Positions 7,414 through 13,224 of a stretch of DNA of 54,406 bases are shown here, piece after piece. Location: IMG/VR virus record IMGVR_UViG_3300010373_001372, positions 1-54,406 of that record; one strand, 5' to 3'. Positions within the stretch are counted from its first letter, which is position 1. Each line of letters begins with the position of its first letter. This DNA is from a virus. Made by a program: the position numbers and the translations under genes. The notes under the pieces are model-generated. The model searched no databases. It was not told the DNA's origin and saw only the letters and a program-made list of their open reading frames with translations.

Positions 7414-7427
7414 TTGGTTCCCCTAAC

Positions 7428-8147
7428 CTAAAAGCCGAGCAGATCGTTCATCGTCAGCACGTAGTGAATGCCTGCCACATGCTGACGCGGAATTTCGAAC
7501 CGCGAACGCGGATTGAGTTGTTCCAGCACGACCGAGTGCTCGGTGCGCCGCCGCAGAATTTTGATATAGGCCTGCCCCGGATCGTCAGCCCATTGCCGCG
7601 TGATGACGATGACGGAATCACCAGGCTCGCAAGGCCTCAGCGGGTTGATCACCCGCACTTGGTTCGGTGGGTGCATGGGGTCCATCGAATCGCCCCGGAT
7701 GAGCAACGCGTAAGCTTCTCTGATCTTGGCGAGCGGCGTCGGCCGGCGCACGTATCCGATGACTTCGCCGGGCTCAAACTGGAAGCCTTCGATCCCCTCC
7801 GACACGACCGAGCCAAGGGCGGTGCCAAGGATCGGTATCGTCATCGGCAGGTCGTTGAAGATCAGCGAAGTTGGCGGCCCCTCGATCAGCTCTAGTTCAT
7901 CGCTTGCCATCGCCGGTGTTTGAACCGTGGCGGCGACTTTCTCCTCATCGCCGAGCAGCCATTCGGTAGACGTGTCGAGCGCTTCGGCGATCTTCTGCAG
8001 CGTCGCGACGCGGGGGCTGGCGCTGCGGCCCAGCAGGATGTTCGGGATGAGTGACGGCGAGCCGCCCGCCTTGAGCGAGGCGGCGTGCGCGGAAAGCCCT
8101 GTTTCGGCAAGCCTTTGCCGGATGCGGTCGGCAACTGTGTCAGCCAT
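7428..8147 (-). CDS. CI/LexA-like prophage repressor (HTH + S24 peptidase)
   Basis: 239 residues. The N-terminal HTH_3-type domain (residues ~1-65) includes AETGLSAHAASLKAGGS and a recognition region ending in LLGRSASPRVATLQKIAEAL. The C-terminal half is an S24 self-cleavage domain: nucleophile Ser in LLIRGDSMDP and general-base Lys in AYIKILRR, so SOS-induced RecA-stimulated cleavage is expected. ATG 8147 was chosen because upstream alternatives lie inside the operators; a TATGAT -10 (complement of 8155-8160) would start transcription at about the ATG, giving a leaderless message. The gene faces the rightward early operon and controls lysogeny. Confidence 0.88.
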   Translation of the reverse strand: MADTVADRIRQRLAETGLSAHAASLKAGGSPSLIPNILLGRSASPRVATLQKIAEALDTSTEWLLGDEEKVAATVQTPAMASDELELIEGPPTSLIFNDLPMTIPILGTALGSVVSEGIEGFQFEPGEVIGYVRRPTPLAKIREAYALLIRGDSMDPMHPPNQVRVINPLRPCEPGDSVIVITRQWADDPGQAYIKILRRRTEHSVVLEQLNPRSRFEIPRQHVAGIHYVLTMNDLLGF

Positions 8148-8232
8148 GCGTGTAATCATACACGAGCCATGCCGTGTATACATCGTGTAAATAGGCTTGA
8201 CGGTCCTGTAAAATTACACGATATGTTGCGGC
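8148..8232. promoter_or_regulatory. Immunity operators and divergent PRM/PR promoters
   Basis: Three palindromic sites lie between the repressor and the Cro-position gene: CGTGTA-ATCA-TACACG (8149-8164), TGTATACA (8175-8182) followed by half-site CGTGTAAA (8184-8191), and TGTAA-AA-TTACA (8207-8218). Rightward, TTGACG (8197-8202) plus 17 bases plus GATATG (8220-8225) forms PR, with the third operator filling the spacer, so repressor binding would block polymerase. Leftward, TATGAT in the first operator is the PRM -10 with no good -35. Both transcripts would begin within a few bases of their start codons. Confidence 0.7.
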
Positions 8233-8487
8233 ATGAACCTCATCGGTCGCCTCATCGCCGTGTCGGATGCCTTCGCTGAGAAGGCCGGTTTCAGCCGCGC
8301 CCAGCAGAGCTACCAGATTTTCCGCGACCAGCGTCGCCTTGAGCGCGCCTTTGCCGGCGAAGTCGACCTCCGTCTCCAGTCCTACGAGCGCGCCATGGCG
8401 TGGTTCTCGATGAATTGGCCGAAGGACGCGGTGTGGCCGGAAGGCGTCGAGCGGCCGGAGCCGAGCGTCGAGGTCGCCAATGCGTGA
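8233..8487 (+). CDS. Cro-position early regulator candidate
   Basis: 84 residues, the first gene rightward of the repressor. It belongs to a small family I recognise from alphaproteobacterial prophages at this place: LIAVSDAFAEKAGFSRAQQ, a middle RLERAFAGEVDLRLQSYERAM, and the Trp-rich end MAWFSMNWPKDAVWPEGV. The first half can form a helix-turn-helix. By position it may act as Cro, turning off repressor synthesis, but DNA binding is not shown. The predicted PR transcription start falls at or next to the ATG, with no room for a Shine-Dalgarno sequence. Confidence 0.65.
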   Translation: MNLIGRLIAVSDAFAEKAGFSRAQQSYQIFRDQRRLERAFAGEVDLRLQSYERAMAWFSMNWPKDAVWPEGVERPEPSVEVANA

Positions 8488-8647
8488 CGATCGCGACTGC
8501 TTCGATCCGGATTTCGCGCGGTCCTGGGCCGCGACACATTCGCGTCGCGTGCCGCCGATGCCACTACGCATCCGGCTCACGCTCGCCGGCATAGCGACTG
8601 CAGGCATCGTCGCGATGATCGTTGGCGCCTTTCTGGTGAGAGGCTGA
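8480..8647 (+). CDS. Small single-TM protein
   Basis: 55 residues, ATG 8480 overlapping the end of the previous gene by 8 bases. The N-terminal half is charged and Arg-rich; residues ~31-53 (IRLTLAGIATAGIVAMIVGA) form one membrane helix ending in VRG. Function unknown. Small one-TM proteins of this kind are common in phage early regions. Overlap with the upstream gene favours real translation. Confidence 0.5.
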   Translation: MRDDRDCFDPDFARSWAATHSRRVPPMPLRIRLTLAGIATAGIVAMIVGAFLVRG

Positions 8648-8657
8648 CATGGCGCGC

Positions 8658-8837
8658 TCACTTCGCATTTCCCTTTCCGGTTCGGCGCGCCCGATCAGCA
8701 GCGCCGGGGCCGGACTGTCCGCGCGCCGCTCCCTCCTCCCTGGCGAGCGCGCGGGCAGCCCTTTTTCTGGCGGCGACGAGCGCGGCATTGGCATCGATCA
8801 GGGTTTCGCTCGGCTGGTAGGGCAGGGGCTTTTCCAT
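8658..8837 (-). CDS. Possible small antisense gene, 59 residues
   Basis: Minus-strand frame starting ATG at the complement of 8835-8837. The protein begins MEKPLPYQPSETLIDANAAL and goes on as a charged Ala/Arg helix (VAARKRAARALAREEG), a composition natural for a small helical phage protein and with GC-rich third positions. The plus-strand frame over the same bases (8649-8918) has irregular third-position composition and looks less natural. There is no clear ribosome-binding site and the gene would oppose the early operon, so either strand or neither may be coding. Function unknown. Confidence 0.35.
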   Translation of the reverse strand: MEKPLPYQPSETLIDANAALVAARKRAARALAREEGAARGQSGPGAADRARRTGKGNAK

Positions 8838-8911
8838 GCCCCAAAGATCGCCTCACCGGGCTCGACTTTCATGTGTTCGGCGACCACTCGTTTGCCACAT
8901 GAGGCTGCGCC

Positions 8912-9388
8912 ATGCTGACCGATGCGCAGCGGTTGGGCATCCGCATTGTCTGCGGCGATTTCTATGAGGCGGTGCGCAAGCATTGCGTCGAAGTGTCGAG
9001 CCGCATCCGGCGCGGCGGATCGTTCCGCGACTATCCCAAGCCCGAACTAGACAACCGCTTCATCCCGTTCGACGTGGCGATTGAGGCTGACCAATTCCTG
9101 ATCGCTCGCAATGCTGAGCCGATGTTCGTGCCAATGGCGGCGCGGCTGATCGGCAAGGTTCTGGTCGATGCGCCGCGCTCGCCCGATCCGCGGCAGCGCC
9201 GCGCCGACTACTGCGACATGGCCCGCGAGACGGGTGAAGCGCTCGCCGCCGTTGGCGTCATCGTCAGCCGGTCGAAGCGCAAGGAAAGCGAGACGCGGCG
9301 GGCCATCGCTGAAATCGACCAGGCGGTACAAGCGGCGCTCGAAATGCGCGCCGTGCTCGAGGCTGAGCTGGAGACGCCAGATGCTTGA
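8912..9388 (+). CDS. Early phage protein of unknown function
   Basis: 158 residues, no family recognised. It starts with a helix MLTDAQRLGIRIVCGDFYEAV, continues with charged loops and ends in a long helical segment (ESETRRAIAEIDQAVQAALEMRA as two blocks) likely to form a coiled coil. The stop overlaps the start of the ParB/MT-A70 gene by 8 bases, so the two are probably translated together. Codon use matches the early region. No catalytic motif is visible. Confidence 0.6.
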   Translation: MLTDAQRLGIRIVCGDFYEAVRKHCVEVSSRIRRGGSFRDYPKPELDNRFIPFDVAIEADQFLIARNAEPMFVPMAARLIGKVLVDAPRSPDPRQRRADYCDMARETGEALAAVGVIVSRSKRKESETRRAIAEIDQAVQAALEMRAVLEAELETPDA

Positions 9389-10892
9389 GTTTCATCCCCT
9401 CGCAAATCTGTTTCCGCTGATCGAAGGAATGGACTTCGATCGGCTGGTGGAGGATGTCCGGGCCAACGGGCTGCTCGACAAGATCGTCATACTCGACGGT
9501 AAAATCCTCGACGGCCGCAATCGCTATCGCGCGGCAATCGAGGCCGGCGTTCTCAAACGTATCGGGCAGTCCGAACCCGCGCACTTTCGGCATTTCAACC
9601 TCGAAGCTGAGGGCGATCCTCTCATATGGGTGCTCAGCAAGAACCTGCACCGCCGTCATCTGAACGACGGGCAACGCGCTGCCGTTGCCGCCGAGATCGA
9701 GGGATATAGGCACGGCGGCAAGCGCGGCGGGCAAGATGCAAATGTGCAGCTTGATCGGCAGGCGGCGTCCGACCTGATGAGTATCTCGCCGCGCTCAACG
9801 GCGACGGCCGCTAAGGTCAAGCGCGACGGGACGCCAGAGCTGTTCGCGAAAGTGAAGAGCGGCGAGCTCGCGCCATCCGTCGCGGTCAAGCTGCTGACCC
9901 TGTCGCCGGCGCAGCAGCTTGAAACGCTGCGCACCATCGAGCCGCGCAAGCTCAAGACGGTGGCGAAGCAGGTTGCTCGCGGCGAGACCGAGCGGCGGCT
10001 CGGCGAGAAACAACGGGCACTGCCGACCGAACTGTTCGGCCTGATCTATGCCGACCCGGCGACGCGCTTTGAGCCATACAGCCGCGAAACCGGCATGGAC
10101 CGGGCAGCCGACAATCACTACCCGACGCAGACGATCGAAGAGATTATGGCGCTGCCGGTGGGCACGCTGGCCGCGCCCGATACGGTGCTCGCCTGCTGGT
10201 CGACCGTGCCGATGCTCTGCGAGACGCTGCGCGCCATCCGGTTCTGGGGGTTCGAGTACAAGTCGCACTACGTCTGGGACAAGGTGCATATTGCGCCTGG
10301 CTACTGGAACCGTAACCGGCACGAAATCCTGATCATCGCGACGCGCGGCAAGCCGCCGGCGCCGGCGCCCGGCACGCAGTGGGATTCCATCATCGTCGAG
10401 CAGGCGCGCGAACACTCGCGCAAGCCAGACAAAGCCTACGAAATGCTGGAGGAATACTACCCGACCCTGCCGAAGATCGAGCTGAACGCTCGCATGGCGC
10501 GGCCGGGCTGGAAGCGCTGGGGCAATGAGGCTCCGCCCGAACAGTCCGGGATAGATGCCGATATCGAAGAGCAGGAGCTTATCGAGGTCAAAAAGGTCGG
10601 CATCGGCGCTCACGAAATCACCGACATATCAGTGAACGAAATTGCGGCCGGGCTGCGAACCGGGCCGCAGACCCCGCCGGAGGTTCCTCCAAAGGCCTCC
10701 GGCGGGGTCGATATCAACGGCATCATCCGCAAGGGCTATGCCAGCAACACACCGCTGATCGAGCTGGTGCGGATCACCGGCCTGCCGACTGAGAACGCCG
10801 TCAAGCAGCGCGCCAAGCGGATGGGGCTTGGTGACAAAGAGCGCCAGCGAGCCGCTGTTAGCGCAGCTAACGCGCGGCGGGCAGGTGCGTGA
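9381..10892 (+). CDS. ParB-like nuclease domain fused to MT-A70-type methylase
   Basis: 503 residues. Residues ~1-70 form a ParB/Srx domain: LVEDVRANGLLDKIVILDG then ILDGRNRYRAAIEAG (G-R-N-R nucleotide-binding motif), followed by an HTH/KorB-like section (~90-200). The second half resembles MT-A70 N6-adenine methylases: LIYADPATRFEPYSRETGMD, ADNHYPTQTIEEI, a CWSTVPML strand, GFEYKSHYVWDK and RNRHEILIIATRG. The catalytic D-P-P-W is here D-P-A-T, so activity is doubtful. The C-terminus adds a HTH-like unit. ATG 9381 is the natural start even though the frame is open from 9168. It may alter phage DNA or regulate early transcription. Confidence 0.75.
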   Translation: MLEFHPLANLFPLIEGMDFDRLVEDVRANGLLDKIVILDGKILDGRNRYRAAIEAGVLKRIGQSEPAHFRHFNLEAEGDPLIWVLSKNLHRRHLNDGQRAAVAAEIEGYRHGGKRGGQDANVQLDRQAASDLMSISPRSTATAAKVKRDGTPELFAKVKSGELAPSVAVKLLTLSPAQQLETLRTIEPRKLKTVAKQVARGETERRLGEKQRALPTELFGLIYADPATRFEPYSRETGMDRAADNHYPTQTIEEIMALPVGTLAAPDTVLACWSTVPMLCETLRAIRFWGFEYKSHYVWDKVHIAPGYWNRNRHEILIIATRGKPPAPAPGTQWDSIIVEQAREHSRKPDKAYEMLEEYYPTLPKIELNARMARPGWKRWGNEAPPEQSGIDADIEEQELIEVKKVGIGAHEITDISVNEIAAGLRTGPQTPPEVPPKASGGVDINGIIRKGYASNTPLIELVRITGLPTENAVKQRAKRMGLGDKERQRAAVSAANARRAGA

Positions 10893-11215
10893 TGGCGACC
10901 TGGCGCGAAGTGGCATCGCTCAACGAGGCGCATCCCGAATGGACGGCGCAGATGATCGCCGTCGAGCTCGAATGCGACCCCGCCTACATACGGGCCACCG
11001 GCCGCCGCAAGAAGCTGAAGTTCGCCAAGGCGCGCTACGGCTGCTCGGTCGATCTCGAATTCATCCGCCGCGAGGTCCGCGCGGCCGTCGATGATCTCGG
11101 CGAACTCGATCGCGCCCTCGTCAAAGGTGAATCCATCAACGGCATGCGTCGCCGCATCGCCGAGGTCCGCGCGCTGCTCGATCAGGCGGCCAAGCCGCGG
11201 GAGCGGTTCAATTGA
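10892..11215 (+). CDS. Small HTH-like early protein
   Basis: 107 residues. TWREVASLNEAHPEWTAQMI then ELECDPAYIRATGRRKKLKF looks like a helix-turn-helix with a basic wing; the second half is helical (RREVRAAVDDLGELDRALVK, GMRRRIAEVRALLDQA). Function unknown, DNA binding plausible. The ATG at 10892 shares its first base with the preceding TGA (a GTG at 10889 is an alternative), and the stop overlaps the HNH gene's TTG start, so the genes form a tightly packed early cluster. Confidence 0.6.
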   Translation: MATWREVASLNEAHPEWTAQMIAVELECDPAYIRATGRRKKLKFAKARYGCSVDLEFIRREVRAAVDDLGELDRALVKGESINGMRRRIAEVRALLDQAAKPRERFN

Positions 11216-11598
11216 CCGGCCGGCGCGAGGCCATCCGCCAGAAGATCATGGCGCGCGTCGAGATCGTGCCGGCGCCGGAGTGGCTGCCGCCTGAGCTGGG
11301 TCCCTGCCACATCTGGACCGGCCCAACCTCCGGCGAGGGTCGCGGCGGCGATTATGGACGCATGTCCCTCGACGGGCAGACGGTCGCGGTGCACCTCGTC
11401 AGCTGGACGAATGAACACGGCTTCGTGCCGGGCAAGAAACAGCTCGATCACCTCTGCCGCCGGCGTCGGTGTGTGAACGATCTTCACCTCGAACTGGTGA
11501 CCCATAAGCAAAACCAGAAGCGCCGGGACCTCGCCCGTCAAACGGGGGGGGGGCGCCTTCGGCTGCGACTTCGGACCTGTCGGAGGCGGACTAGATGA
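11212..11598 (+). CDS. HNH endonuclease, homing-type
   Basis: 128 residues. The family pattern is clear: GPCHIWTGPTSGEGRGGDYG, GQTVAVHLVSWTNEHG, KKQLDHLCRRRRCVNDLHLE and LVTHKQNQKRRD, giving the beta-beta-alpha-metal fold with catalytic His in the DH pair and zinc-coordinating Cys/His. Such phage HNH proteins nick or cut DNA and act as homing or packaging nucleases. Start is TTG 11212, overlapping the upstream stop. Near the end a run of ten G (11544-11553) precedes an Arg-rich tail of low credibility; one more G would give the more natural ending TGGGAPSAATSDLSEAD, so a frameshift here is possible. Confidence 0.75.
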   Translation: MTGRREAIRQKIMARVEIVPAPEWLPPELGPCHIWTGPTSGEGRGGDYGRMSLDGQTVAVHLVSWTNEHGFVPGKKQLDHLCRRRRCVNDLHLELVTHKQNQKRRDLARQTGGGRLRLRLRTCRRRTR

Positions 11599-11768
11599 CC
11601 GCGCTCCAGACCAAGGCGGCAATCGTGATGTTTGAGAGCGGCCATTTCGACACGGCCGATATCGCCGCGCTGCTCGGCGTCGCCGAAGCCGTCGTCGCCC
11701 GCACGCTGCAGGCGAGCCGCGACGTCGTGCGCGAAATGCACCGCGAGCTGATCGAGGCGGTGCGGTGA
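11595..11768 (+). CDS. 57-residue HTH protein
   Basis: Small frame ATG 11595 to TGA 11768. ESGHFDTADIAALLGVAEAV has the spacing of a helix-turn-helix, followed by VARTLQASRDVVREMHREL as a recognition and tail helix. It overlaps the HNH gene by four bases upstream and the methylase GTG start by four bases downstream, strong support for real translation. Possibly a small DNA-binding regulator; specific role unknown. Confidence 0.55.
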   Translation: MTALQTKAAIVMFESGHFDTADIAALLGVAEAVVARTLQASRDVVREMHRELIEAVR

Positions 11769-12997
11769 ATGTGGCTCTACATCCCGAACACGTCGACCTC
11801 ATCAGCCTCTGCACAGGGGGGGGTGGACTCGATCTCGGGCTCGAACTCGCTCTGCCAGCGGTTCGAAGCGTCGTTATGGTGGAGAGGGAAGCCTTCGCCG
11901 TCTCGCACCTGGTCCACGCGATTGAGCAAGGTCTCCTGGCTCCAGCAGCTATCTGGTCGGATGCCCGATCCTTCGACGGCCGCCCATGGCGCGGCATCGT
12001 GGATGGCCTCATTGGCGGCATCCCGTGCCAGCCTCACTCAATGGCCGGCCGCAAGCGCGGATCGTTCGATGCCCGCGATCTCTGGTCAACCGCAAGACGC
12101 ATCATCGTCCAAGCCCGGCCGTGGGTTGTCGTCATCGAAAATGTCGCCGGGATGCTTGCGGCGGGGGCTGACGAAATCGCTGGCGCCGAGCGCGTCATTC
12201 GAGACCTACGCCGACTTGGTTTCGCGGTTGAGGCTGGACTGTTCACTGCGGCGGAAGTCCGTGCAAGCCACCAACGCGAACGCCTCTTCATCGTCGCTGT
12301 GGCTGACTCCAGATGTGCCCAATGGTGGTCGTGGGTTGGCCGAAGGGACAACGCTGACGGGTCATCGACCGGATGGCAGAAAGGCTCAGGTCGGCCTGCA
12401 GAATCAAGCGAAGATTTGGCCCACCCCTACAGCGAACGACTGGAAAGGATCGGGTCCCACGCTGGAGAGAGCGGACGGACAGATGCGGGGCGATCGGCTG
12501 GATTACGCCACCGAGCAACTCTGGTCGACGCCAACAGCCCACGACGGGAGACGCCCGGGCCCGGACCTGCACTCGACGCAGGGCAACAACCTGAGCCGGG
12601 ACGCAGCTCTCTGGAACACGCCGCGCGCGACGGATGGCGAGAAGATGGGCGGCCGGAGCAAGCTCAGGATCGAGCAGGGGAAGCCAGCAGAAACGCTGAC
12701 CGAGCAGAGCAAGGAATTTTCCCTCCCGGACCTGGCGATATCGACGGTTGGCGACGGGTCCTTGCACATTCGCCGGACCTTGAACCCGCTGTTCGTCGAA
12801 TGGCTGATGGGGTGGCCGCCAGGCTGGACCTCAGTGGGCCTCACGCCGCCCGCGTCGACCGTCTCCGCCTGCTCGGCAACGGCGTTGTCTGCCTGGAAGC
12901 AGCGCATGCGTTCCGCACTCTTGTCGCTCGGCTCGCCGATAAAGGCTCCGCCGGCGCAGCTTTCCTTCGTGATCTGATGGTGGCTGGCGATGAATAA
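11765..12997 (+). CDS. C5-cytosine DNA methyltransferase
   Basis: 410 residues with all main C5-MTase motifs in order: motif I LISLCTGGGGLDLGLE (SAM binding), IV GGIPCQPHSMAGRK with catalytic Cys, VI VIENVAGML, VIII ASHQRERLFIV, X RLRLLGNGVVCLEA. The target-recognition region between VIII and X (~180-330) is Arg/Asp/Gly-rich and polar. GTG 11765 overlaps the previous stop. Role: modification of phage DNA against host restriction. The same DNA carries a second, +1 frame open for 1.2 kb with its own recognisable motifs (see next entry). Methylase identity is firm; target sequence unknown. Confidence 0.85.
   Translation: MNVALHPEHVDLISLCTGGGGLDLGLELALPAVRSVVMVEREAFAVSHLVHAIEQGLLAPAAIWSDARSFDGRPWRGIVDGLIGGIPCQPHSMAGRKRGSFDARDLWSTARRIIVQARPWVVVIENVAGMLAAGADEIAGAERVIRDLRRLGFAVEAGLFTAAEVRASHQRERLFIVAVADSRCAQWWSWVGRRDNADGSSTGWQKGSGRPAESSEDLAHPYSERLERIGSHAGESGRTDAGRSAGLRHRATLVDANSPRRETPGPGPALDAGQQPEPGRSSLEHAARDGWREDGRPEQAQDRAGEASRNADRAEQGIFPPGPGDIDGWRRVLAHSPDLEPAVRRMADGVAARLDLSGPHAARVDRLRLLGNGVVCLEAAHAFRTLVARLADKGSAGAAFLRDLMVAGDE
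11769..12977 (+). CDS. Candidate overlapping gene in +1 frame of the methylase
   Basis: 402 residues, starting ATG one base after the TGA of the upstream HTH gene. From about residue 170 on it shows a pattern I know from phage methylase-associated proteins: repeated W-x-TP-x-A-x-D units (WPTPTANDWKG, WSTPTAHDG, WNTPRATDG) and near the end LNPLFVEWLMGWPPGWT followed by a Met/Arg tail. The first part is Ser/Arg-rich, as is usual for an overprinted frame. Either this is a true overlapping gene, or the locus alternates between two target-recognition regions by frameshift. It has no catalytic motif of its own. The chance explanation, an open shadow frame in high-GC DNA, does not explain the motifs. 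Confidence 0.45.
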   Translation: MWLYIPNTSTSSASAQGGVDSISGSNSLCQRFEASLWWRGKPSPSRTWSTRLSKVSWLQQLSGRMPDPSTAAHGAASWMASLAASRASLTQWPAASADRSMPAISGQPQDASSSKPGRGLSSSKMSPGCLRRGLTKSLAPSASFETYADLVSRLRLDCSLRRKSVQATNANASSSSLWLTPDVPNGGRGLAEGTTLTGHRPDGRKAQVGLQNQAKIWPTPTANDWKGSGPTLERADGQMRGDRLDYATEQLWSTPTAHDGRRPGPDLHSTQGNNLSRDAALWNTPRATDGEKMGGRSKLRIEQGKPAETLTEQSKEFSLPDLAISTVGDGSLHIRRTLNPLFVEWLMGWPPGWTSVGLTPPASTVSACSATALSAWKQRMRSALLSLGSPIKAPPAQLSFVI

Positions 12998-13224
12998 GCC
13001 GCTGCCCAAGCCTCCCGAGGCAGAGATCGTGGCCATGGCGGTGTTCGAGCCGGCCGGCACGCATTACCTCGAAGTGGCGATCGCCGGCACGCCGGTCGAC
13101 GTCCTCTACACCCGCGACCAGGTCGAGCAGCTGGAAGAGAAAGATCGCGGCGTTCAAGCGCGCCTCGATCATGGAAGACGTGCGGCCGGTCGAGCGCCTC
13201 AGGCGCCACAAGGAGCCGCTATGA
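12990..13224 (+). pseudogene. Small phage gene with a one-base frameshift
   Basis: The frame starts MNKPLPKPPEAEIVAMAVFE and reads naturally to VLYTRDQVEQLEEK, then becomes Arg/Ala-rich and unnatural. In the +1 frame the sequence continues as KIAAFKRASIMEDVRPVERL, RRHKEPL and stops at a TGA (13222-13224) that overlaps the next ATG in the usual ATGA style. Removing one A from AAA at 13140-13142 joins the halves into a protein of about 77 residues. So this is a small gene broken by a one-base insertion (or a sequencing error, or programmed shift). As it stands the frame runs on into the helicase/methylase gene. Function unknown. Confidence 0.5.

Noticed and set aside
8649-8918. Plus-strand frame of 89 codons between the small TM gene and the next early gene
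   Set aside because: Unnatural composition and third-position pattern; the minus frame 8658-8837 looks a little better and was listed at low confidence.
9737-9753. Near copy of the palindrome core (TGCAAATGTGCAGCTTG) within the ParB/MT-A70 gene
   Set aside because: It encodes a stretch that looks conserved in this protein family, so coincidence by coding is the simpler explanation.
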